From Lactuca virosa (taxonomy: Eukaryota > Streptophyta > Magnoliopsida > Asterales > Asteraceae): a stretch of DNA of 64,000 nucleotides. Positions within the stretch are counted from its first letter, which is position 1. Every line of letters starts with the position of its first letter. A model generated the notes under the pieces. That model made no database searches. It was given only the letters and a program-made list of their open reading frames with translations, and was not told the origin of the DNA. This document shows, piece by piece, positions 56,360 to 64,000 of this stretch. A program made the translations under genes and the position numbers. The stretch is from the NCBI GenBank assembly GCA_928212115.1, contig CAKMRJ010005634.1, positions 258,067,273-258,131,272 of the forward strand. The letters are read 5' to 3'.

Positions 56360-57526
56360 GTAATTACTTTTAAAATTAATTTATATTCATATAAGATTAA
56401 AATTTGGGGATAACACTTAAAAGTAACTATAACAACTCACATGTTGAAATAGGTCACAGTATTCAAGAGAACTAAAAGATCCCTTAGAGAAGCTATTATG
56501 GCTCACCATATACATCAGGGTTGTGCGCAACTAAGATGTTGCAGACTTAGAGTGAGTGACTCCGCTTAGGTCCCCTTTCCTTAATTGGTTGAGTATTTGA
56601 GGCAGAAATACTCAGTCGACTGCCTGGTTCATCTTAAATATTCATAACTTGTATATGACAGGCGATGGTAGTGGTACCAAGGAGGATTATGGTATAAAGT
56701 ATCCCCACAGTTAATAGAGCACTTTTGTTCGTATGTATGCGCACATAGCGGTACGATACGTAGGAGTGTTAACTTCAAATAGAAAATAGGAAACACGAGA
56801 ACAGTTACGAAGAGTACATAGTTGAACATACTAGGAGTACAGTATCGAGCATACCAGGGATACATCGTCGTTTATCAGACGTTTTCTTTTATTTGACCAA
56901 AACTTAATTCGGTAAAGAGTCCGTTGTTTTCATTCGTCATGAATTGGCGTGGTCCTCACCATACTGAGTTCATATGTTTCTATCCCCTCGATCGGCAAGT
57001 TCTCGAAACTTTCGTCCTTCGTATAGAAAGTCCGACCTAAACCTCAGTTTTATCTTTCGTATTCTAAACCCCGTAGTACTCGTGCGAAGAGTACTTTGTC
57101 CTCCGAAGCCTTATCGTCAGATGTCCGCAGACCGTCACGAAATACCGCTCGTCCAGCAGACCAAGTTTGAGCACAGAGGCTATGGACGAATACAGCCCAC
57201 CTATTACTATTCAGTGTATACGCGAGGGTGGTATATGATTATGATTACGCAGACTTAGTATGTGTGTTTCCGCCCTTTCTCCTGTTCCTCGTTGGGTTGT
57301 GGACCTGGGGCAGAGTCGCACATCCGACCGTCTTACTAATCCTAATTATATACGGCTTGTATACACGAGGTGGTGATAGATGGACCAAGTATGAATCCGA
57401 TCATGAACAGAAGGGCAAAGTTGCCAAGTCTACGAGTGAGTATTCTGCCAATCAGAAGAGAGCAACCCCAGTAGTAATGCTAAGAGAGCTAATTTCGGGA
57501 CGAAATTCCATCTAACGGGGGGATGA
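56360..57526 (+). other. gypsy C 3' internal non-coding segment
   Basis: No supported gene. Two diverged copies of the LTR repeat block (near 56570 and 57281) are present. The end (TTCGGGACGAAATTCCA, then AACGGGGGGATGA) is the usual pol-end and polypurine-tract pattern of plant gypsy elements, so the middle (pol) has been deleted. Confidence 0.7.
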
Positions 57527-60500
57527 TGTGACAACCCGAAATTTTCATTCGTACAAACTCTACAGTCCAACACTTCAATTAAAAGTCAATTTCATTTCTG
57601 CTAATTTTTAGCCGGTTTAAAGTCCGTTTGAGTAATTTTATTAATTATTCATGAATCGAAAGGATAAAAGGAAGTGATTTCTAGAATATCGAGATAGCAA
57701 TGGAACAACCAACACCGTAGTTAGGTGTTCACGGCCAAACAAAGGGAGTTTGGGCCGTGAACTCTATCATGGCCGTGAACTCATGGCTTAGACATGACTT
57801 TACTCCCCAATTGGTTCATTTCTCACTTTCACCCTCAAGAACATTTACCTTTCTCTCTCAAGTAGCATCCCGTTCTTCACCCGATCTTCCGAAATCGTAA
57901 GTTTTTCTTGAGTTGATTTGTTGTTATACCCTATCACCTAGTGTTTATACATCATTTCATCCATTCATTATTGATTTTCATTTAGATCTTCAAAAACACC
58001 AAGAACACACACTAGTGTTCTTGGACCTTAAACACCCAATCAAGCTTCTATCTTGTAAGTACACTTGCCCTAGCTTCTTGTGTGCTTAATATGAACTTGA
58101 TAACACTTGAAAATCACCAAGAAACATAGGATCAAAGGAGTTTACGGCCAAGGGAGGTTCTTGGGCCGTAAACCCTTCTAAATGGGGTTAAATGAACCCT
58201 AGTCCCTTCCTAAGCCTAGGATACTAGTCTTGATCCTTCCTAGAAGTGTTTAAGACCTTAAACAACAATCAAAACATGTCCCCATAGGAGTTTACGGCCG
58301 TAAACACATAAGGATATGGTCCTTAGGCCGTAAACTCTACAAAGCAGTCTTATTGTGCCCCTAATGCTTTCCTAAGGCTTGGACTTGATCATAGAAGGCT
58401 TGCCCTTGACTTATAAGACCTTAAATCACACAATGGCACTTAGTACCATGGGTTTACGGCCGTAAACTCATGGGGGAAGTGACCTTAGGCCGTAAACTCC
58501 ATAAGGAGTGGTCCTTGGGCCATAAACTCCAATGCCATGCCATACAACCTTTCGATGCAACCCTTCGGTACCTATAACACTTGATCAAGGTGTTTCCTAG
58601 TCCCGGAAGGTGTTTCCTTTCATATAGTTGTTTATAAACACTATATTCATGTCAATATGTGTCCTTATATGTCATTTAGGACTTATTGTGTCTCGGGACT
58701 TCATTCGTAGAACTTCTCATCCTTACACGCATACCCGTTTGAATCACCCACATCAGGTGAGTTCATACCCCGTAATGAATCTTTTAGCTATTTTAACTAT
58801 TTTAAGCGGGAATACAAGTTGAAAACAATGATAATTGTGTAAATGTTTGTTATAAACATCTTTCAAAATGTTACTTATGTCACTTATAAGTTGTCAAAAC
58901 ATTTCAAAACTCTTTTAAAGTTATGTTACTTTTTAGTTATACAAAACTCTGTTTTAAAGTACAAGCATAACTTAGTAGATAAATGAGTCTTTTCAATAAC
59001 AGTCCAAGTAGAACATTAGTAAGCTATAATATGTATAGTTTAGGAGAATGCTATTCATTACTTCTAGTACAATGAAGCACCCAAAGAGACAATACCATAA
59101 CAGAACATACAGTGAAGAGAATCAAACAATACCATACAGAGAGAACACACAATAAAGAGAAACAAACAGAACAAACAAGTTAGGTTGCTATAGCATGAGA
59201 ACACATACAGGATCTAATTATACCAATGAATCACTAACTCATTGTTTTAAACAAAAGGTGATAGTTATATTGGGTATACATGATCATATAACTTTAATGT
59301 GAATTACACGGCTTGCAAGAATTTGCAGAGGTTGCGTTTAGTACCCTTAATCTCTTGATAGGGAGAGCGTCTAGTAGGGGTTCTAGCCTTCACATTATGA
59401 CCGTAATAAAACAAATATGTTTTTAGGTTATTAGTGCATCCGCATGTCATTATAAACGACAACTGTGTACTTACATTTCCCATTACTTTCATAAAGTGAC
59501 AGTACCACTTGAAAGTCAAACTTAAACTATTTTCGAGTCAAGATAGTTATAAACTAGGGAAAATATACATTTTTACAAACGACAAAGGGAACAGTCGAGT
59601 CTAGCACATAACGGAAGATGCCTTGGTAGAAGGTTGCGATTAAAAGATAGGACCATAATGCTAGTCTTATGATTCCTTAATATATACATCACAGGATACA
59701 TATATACCAATAGGGTCCGACAGCTAATAGGATGTGTGCTCTCCGCTTCATTTCCTGTTCCTCGTTGGGTTGTGGGCTTGGAATGGATTCACCCAATCTA
59801 TTATCTACCCGATTCTATATACATGTATGCTTAGTATACATTAAGTCATCATAAGGGTACCAGGTATGGGTCAGGTTATAGGACACAGAGTCAAACATAG
59901 TTTTTCTAGTACAAAACATACTTTCCAAAATCAGTACTTTTGGTATACAAAACTAGAAACTTCCCAGTAAAGGGTTTAATCCATTTTATTAGACCAGTAC
60001 AATTTAAAAGACCTTAGGTGAGTAACTCTATAATACCGTAGTTTATACACCATGTTTATATATAAAACTAATACCCAATAGGTAGTTGGATGTGTGTTTT
60101 CCGCCTTACTCCATGTTCCTCGTTGGGTTGTGGGCTTAGGGTAGATTCATTCAATTAACTTTCTATCCGATATTAGGTTATATATAGCAGTATAAACTAA
60201 GCTATTATAAAAGTAGTCACTATTTTACTATAAGAAATATAGGTTTTCTTAAACAACTTTTCATTACATATAAAGGAACCATTACAATTAACTCCATGAG
60301 TAACAAGTGAATACACCAGGGTTATATATGACAATGATCTAACAACCAATGGGATGTGTGCTATCCGCCTTAATTTCTTTTCCTCGTTGGGTTGTGAGCT
60401 TAGGGCAGATGCGCACAATCGATTGTTTGTTTACTCTGAGTCTTATATAACTTGTACCCACTTAGTACCCATAGAAAGGCTTGTAGTGACATTTTACTTA

Positions 60501-60930
60501 ACTTTCGTTCATGTAGGAAATATATGATTTTCTAGAGGAACAGACGAACTTTCCAAAACAGAACTTACATTTTCAACACCATTTTACATATACATTTTTA
60601 ACAACACTTTACACTTACTTACGTCACTAAACTCTTATGAAGTCACCAGCTTAATTGCTGATCAACTCTTTCAAATAACTTGTATTCTCAGGAGACTATT
60701 AGATAGGTGCTCGTGCTGGAGATTCAGAAGATGAAGCATTATAGCTTCAAGTCTTGTTTTGTTATTTGTGTATGAATTCTATGTTCTGTGAACACACACA
60801 TTGTAAACACTTTTCTTTCGAAATGAAATGGTTGTCCATTACTTGCTTACCATATACATATCTCGTGATACTAAACATGACGTCCTCCGCCCCAGAACGT
60901 TTCCGCCGTTCTTGGTTTTGGGGTGTGACA
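57527..60930 (+). mobile_element. 3' LTR of gypsy C (3404 bp)
   Basis: TGTGACAACCCG to GGGGTGTGACA. The first ~1.2 kb carry TTTACGGCCGTAAA palindromes (58141-58520 and diverged copies at 57730-57780), absent from the truncated 5' LTR. The remainder holds the three ~110-bp repeats. The right flank begins CTTAC; no left partner can be checked because of the 5' truncation. Confidence 0.92.
58138..58530. repeat. TTTACGGCCGTAAA palindrome array
   Basis: Full palindromes near 58290 and 58453, and half or near copies near 58142, 58170, 58326, 58488 and 58515. The solo LTR at 31791-34072 has the related TGTACGGCCGTACA and TGCGGCCGCACA forms. Confidence 0.85.
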
Positions 60931-61133
60931 CTTACCTAGTTGTTTATGTTTTTAGGTTCTATCGTTGATCGTGAGAAGGCGAATGCAGGACTGTACACAC
61001 TCATCAACAATATTGAGGATTCCGCGTTTCCTATATTACTCTGATTTTCGATAAATGTATTTTGGAATAAACGTTTTTTCTTAATAATAGATTTATAATT
61101 AGAGAGTTTTGCCTTATTTAAAAATGAAGTTTT

Positions 61134-61397
61134 TTTGGACTGAATGAGTACAAAAACAAAAATGACTTATTTTGAAACAAAAAAATATTAAAGACTAAAT
61201 GTGTATAAAAATATCAAGGACTAAATGTGTACAAAATGAAAAATATATTACCCTATTAAGTCATTTCTCCCGCCTAACCTGGAGTATGACTGAATGTGTA
61301 CAGTTTAACAAGTTGAAGGGGTAAATATAGACAAAAAAAACTCAGTAACCAAATATGTACAAATCCAATAATATATTACCTTTTAAGTTATTATCCC
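61134..61397 (-). repeat. right terminal inverted repeat of the MULE
   Basis: Reverse complement of 43827-44090; ends AGTTATTATCCC. Confidence 0.85.
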
Positions 61398-61406
61398 TTT
61401 CATTAC

Positions 61407-62257
61407 ACAGAAAAGTGGTCGTTCCGGTAATTATCCTATTTTAACATGTACAAGGCATTGCCATATTTGTTTTATAAACAAGTATATGAAATTAAATCGA
61501 AATATAATAAAATAGGTTATTATCTTGCAATAAAATAATTTTGAAGTTGTTTTGTCCGGAGGTAAATAAAAGGAAGAGGCAAGAGGCAAGAGGCAAGAGC
61601 CAAGAGGGGGCGGATGGTGGAGATAGGGGGCTGCCGGGCTGGGGCAGAGGCAACGCAGCAAAGCAAAGCTGTCACCGGCAACACTGCCTGACACTATTTA
61701 TATTCGTATAAAGTGTCACCATCATTTCACATATTACAAAACTGTTTTAATTATTATTTTAATACACAAAATAACCGTCAATTATTTATTCAATGAATTT
61801 GTACTTTTAATTATCTCGTCTGGCAAAACCAGCTGAGATAACATGCCTCTTTTAAATTACATATATCCAAATTATTATATTATATTAAACCAGATTCCTT
61901 TACCGACAACATTATATTTTGCATTCAGTAACCCCATTTATCAAACAGACGTTTCATTATTAAATTACAAAAATAAATAAATAAATAAATAAAAATAAAA
62001 AGTTATGTTTGAAGACTGGGAAGAATCTGATTCTAACATTAGGAATTAGCGGTGAAAAGAAATCAACAAAAATAGATACATGATTCAACAAAAAGAGAAA
62101 GTTAAAATGCAATGGAACATATGCTAGAGCTAGATGCCTAAAGCTATCCTACGCTAACGCCATTGATTGATTGCTGCAGGTAATGGACTCAGAACACTAA
62201 AAAAAAGTGAAAACAGTTATCAAGAGGATCAAATTATACCGATTACTGAATGCTGAA
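61407..62257. other. intergenic region 3' of the DUF1645 gene
   Basis: No supported gene. It contains a short GGCAAGA tandem repeat (61578-61605), a purine-rich GC stretch (61606-61650) and an (AAAT)n microsatellite (61969-62000). The minus-strand 3' UTR of the next gene must lie in the upper part; no single polyadenylation signal stands out. Confidence 0.6.
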
Positions 62258-63505
62258 TTAAGAACAATCTGTTCGAGACTTTCCGGCGAATCGTTGACTA
62301 CGGTTTGCTCCGCCGTTACTACTTGTACTAGAACATTCCCGTTTCTGCTGGGAGGAGAATATCGGAAACCCAAACATACCGCCGGACTTGGATGAACCTC
62401 TAAGGGAACAAACCGGAACGTTTAGAACCGGTGTGACTCTCACATTGGCGGAATATGACCTCTCCATTCCTCTATGTTTGAATCTAGGTCCACCGATTAA
62501 GCTACTTGGACTACTCGAACTTCGCTCCAAGCTATGGAAAACGATTTTTCCTGAGGAGTTCATTCGTGGACTATCGACTGACACGCCACGGGCGGTGGTG
62601 ATTGCGGAGTCCGATGAACGACGCATCGTGCTTCGGCCAACGCGCGTTGATGCTCTTAATTCCGTTGACTGTGTCCTCGTTTTTACCATTCTAGTTTTTG
62701 GACGACTGCTAGGGTTTGCGTGCAAGTTCACTTTCCCAGGCTTATCGGAATCGAGAGAGAGACGGGGAAGATCGTCGAGATCGTGACTGGAAGAAGAGGA
62801 AGAAAGAGATGGGCGCGAAGAGACAGACACAGATTCGTTATCTGTATCCCTGAGTAACGGAAGGTTAACAGACGAATCGTTTGAAGATTTTGAACTTCTG
62901 TGAAGAAAATGTCTAATAGACTTTGTTGCTCCGGTCGCGTTGTGCGAAGACGCTAACGATGTCCGTTTGTTGTTGTCTTGTTTAGCATTGTTGTTGCTGC
63001 TTTGGTAAAGCTTTCCGAAACCGAGAAGCTCTTTCCACCTGCTCGAACACCTCGGCGCCCTAGGGGAAAGCAAGTAGGGATCGGAAGCAAAGGCGTCGTC
63101 CATTCTCCGGTGAGACCTCGGAGTATCTGGAGAGGACATTATCGTTGTTGTCGACGAAGCAACTTCCTGGCGGATCACTGACAAATGCAGCGGAATAAGT
63201 TTACCGTCGGAGAACAACTCGTCGGCGGGAAGCATCATAACCGGATCTTCAAGACTGAACTGAAAACCATCAAACTCGTTTGGATCTGATTCCTCCGGCA
63301 GATCTGCAAGCTCCTTCGCCGGAGAAGAAAACCTCTTTGTCTTGGATTTGGATGTATCTCCATCTGTGATTTCACGGCCTAATGAGAAACGAGGCTTCAA
63401 CCAACCGTATGAAGAGTAAGTCTGTGAACGTTCCAATAAATTCTCAGGCGACATCCCGATGCTATTTACGCAAGCGGAAGCCATAAATTGCTCTGAGAAA
63501 CTCAA
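62258..63505 (-). CDS. DUF1645-family protein, 415 aa
   Basis: Single uninterrupted exon, the only intact cellular gene here. Recognised from the plant DUF1645 pattern. An acidic-hydrophobic core F-Q-F-S-L-E-D-P-V-M-M-L-P-A-D-E-L-F (residues 81-98) is followed by G-K-L-I-P-L. Then come a basic-aromatic block S-S-R-W-K-E-L-L-G-F-G-K-L-Y (154-167), K-S-I-R-H-F-L-H-R-S-S (195-205), a Ser run (232-240) and the C-terminal M-E-R-S-Y-S-A-N-V-R-V-T-P-V-L-N-V-P-V (347-365). There is no signal peptide or membrane segment. Basic clusters (K-S-K-T-K-R, 53-58) could serve nuclear import. Most of the chain looks disordered and Ser-rich, a likely phosphorylation substrate. Rice members have been linked to stress tolerance and grain size; the biochemical function is unknown. 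The first in-frame ATG was used; M8 and M18 are alternatives. Confidence 0.9.
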   Translation of the reverse strand: MSFSEQFMASACVNSIGMSPENLLERSQTYSSYGWLKPRFSLGREITDGDTSKSKTKRFSSPAKELADLPEESDPNEFDGFQFSLEDPVMMLPADELFSDGKLIPLHLSVIRQEVASSTTTIMSSPDTPRSHRRMDDAFASDPYLLSPRAPRCSSRWKELLGFGKLYQSSNNNAKQDNNKRTSLASSHNATGATKSIRHFLHRSSKSSNDSSVNLPLLRDTDNESVSVSSRPSLSSSSSSHDLDDLPRLSLDSDKPGKVNLHANPSSRPKTRMVKTRTQSTELRASTRVGRSTMRRSSDSAITTARGVSVDSPRMNSSGKIVFHSLERSSSSPSSLIGGPRFKHRGMERSYSANVRVTPVLNVPVCSLRGSSKSGGMFGFPIFSSQQKRECSSTSSNGGANRSQRFAGKSRTDCS

Positions 63506-63640
63506 TGATACACTGTTGGAGGAGTGGGAAACGCTGAAAGTTTGAAATGCGTGAAGGAGATCTAGAATGTAGATAGAGACGTTAGGGAAATTGACGGTGG
63601 ATAGCTAGGGTTTATCAGTGTCAATTGATATAAATAAAGA
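63506..63640 (-). promoter_or_regulatory. 5' UTR and TATA candidate of the DUF1645 gene
   Basis: On the minus strand TTTATTTATATC (plus 63628-63639) lies ~125 bp upstream of the ATG. The sequence between is CT/AC-rich with AAACCCTAGC, usual for plant 5' UTRs. The start site is not determined. Confidence 0.45.
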
Positions 63641-64000
63641 AGAAGATGATATGGGGTCCACATGCGATGATGTGGCTCCAACCTTTCTGCATAATAAGTC
63701 CAAAAAAGCAAAAAATAAAAATAATTGCGATAATAATAAAGAAAGGAGTGTTTTGTTGGAGAGGAAGGTACATGGGAAGTATCTATGGCCATTTTTACTT
63801 AAATTCTCCCACATGGATATGCATATGCATGCCTCTTTTATTGTTGTTTTTTTCTTAAATAATAGTTTTCTATTAAATTTCCATTAATATTTTGTTTATT
63901 ACCAAGAATAATTAGTTGTCTCCTGAGTGATTTTATTTTTCTTGTCATAATCACTAAATAAATTATTCCTTTCAGTCAGTAATTACCTGTAAATATCACA
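63641..64000. other. upstream intergenic sequence
   Basis: AT-rich promoter-distal region; nothing further recognised. GGATATGCATATGCATGC (63815-63832) is a short alternating palindromic stretch. Confidence 0.5.

Larger units (their letters stand above)
43818..61406. mobile_element. Mutator-like element with long TIRs and 9-bp TSD
   Basis: Element 43827-61397. Left flank TTTCATTAT (43818-43826), right flank TTTCATTAC (61398-61406): 9 bp with one difference, as expected for MULEs. The TIRs of about 265 bp (43827-44090 and 61134-61397) start GGGATAATGACTTAAAAGGG and GGGATAATAACTTAAAAGG. Each TIR contains a second, internal copy of the AATGACTTAATAGGG start. Without the nested gypsy C the element would be only ~850 bp and carries no transposase. 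Its right inner part (60931-61128) resembles the GTTTCAGGTAC ... GAAGGCG ... ACTCTGAT end of the gypsy A-type LTR. Confidence 0.82.

Noticed and set aside
57228..57515. 95-codon frame before the gypsy C polypurine tract
   Set aside because: Only its last residues resemble the pol end; it crosses an LTR-type repeat block and has no domain.
61431..61694. 87-codon minus-strand frame with a Pro-rich N-terminus
   Set aside because: Reads through the GGCAAGA tandem repeat and the MULE flank; no conserved domain.

Overview
The window is plant nuclear DNA, almost certainly a dicot and probably Asteraceae (Lactuca-like). The organism call is inference, from the chromodomain Ty3/gypsy elements, the PIF/Harbinger, MULE and Helitron signatures, TATA-type promoters, AT microsatellites and my recollection that ACTCGNCGAGT-rich retrotransposons are typical of lettuce. 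There is one intact host gene, a single-exon DUF1645-family CDS on the minus strand at 62258-63505. Nearly everything else is a nest of transposable elements. No tRNA, rRNA or CRISPR array was seen.

Layout. 1-4755: 3' part of a Ty1/copia-type element (Copia-1), whose 3' LTR ends inside the reverse transcriptase of gypsy element A (4756-8496). A appears to sit in the RNase H region of gypsy element B (8497-~11670). ~11690-12934: tail of another LTR element carrying an unfamiliar 326-aa ORF directly before its polypurine tract; its LTR (12935-13510 and 21357-21436) is split by Copia-2 (13511-21356). 21910-31757: a complete minus-strand copia element (Copia-E) with gag-PR-INT-RT-RH, exact TSD TATGT and a nested solo gypsy LTR (28398-30411). 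31791-34072: solo LTR of gypsy family C. 34494-35246: head-to-head LTR chimera. 36196-43408: PIF/Harbinger transposon (TSD TTA) with a nearly full-length decayed transposase and, inside it, a probable Helitron. 43827-61397: Mutator-like element with long terminal inverted repeats and a 9-bp TSD, occupied by gypsy C (44206-60930), whose gag is split by Copia-D (47869-55536, TSD GGAAC). From 61398 on the sequence looks genic.

How the parts work together. Copia-1, Copia-2 and Copia-D form one non-autonomous family. They share LTR ends, the polypurine tract and a decayed integrase relic. Copia-2 and Copia-D share a premature stop in the same gag zinc-knuckle codon. Copia-E has compatible ends and full-length though broken pol, so it represents the kind of element that could have moved them in trans. 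Copia leaders carry ordered RNA-structure candidates: palindromes just after the primer-binding site, tandem hairpins, a near-invariant ~150-nt block, GGTTAACC palindromes, and a hairpin with conserved loop TTACGGCATCCCT. The last is repeated in the 3' half of the non-autonomous members with different but self-complementary stems. This is the most unusual signal in the window.

The gypsy LTRs carry their own conserved structures: CG-centred palindrome arrays, an 11-bp perfect hairpin with variable loop, W-box clusters beside a second hairpin, and a minisatellite slot with a different unit in every copy. All divergence values were counted by eye. No alignment, folding or database search was run.
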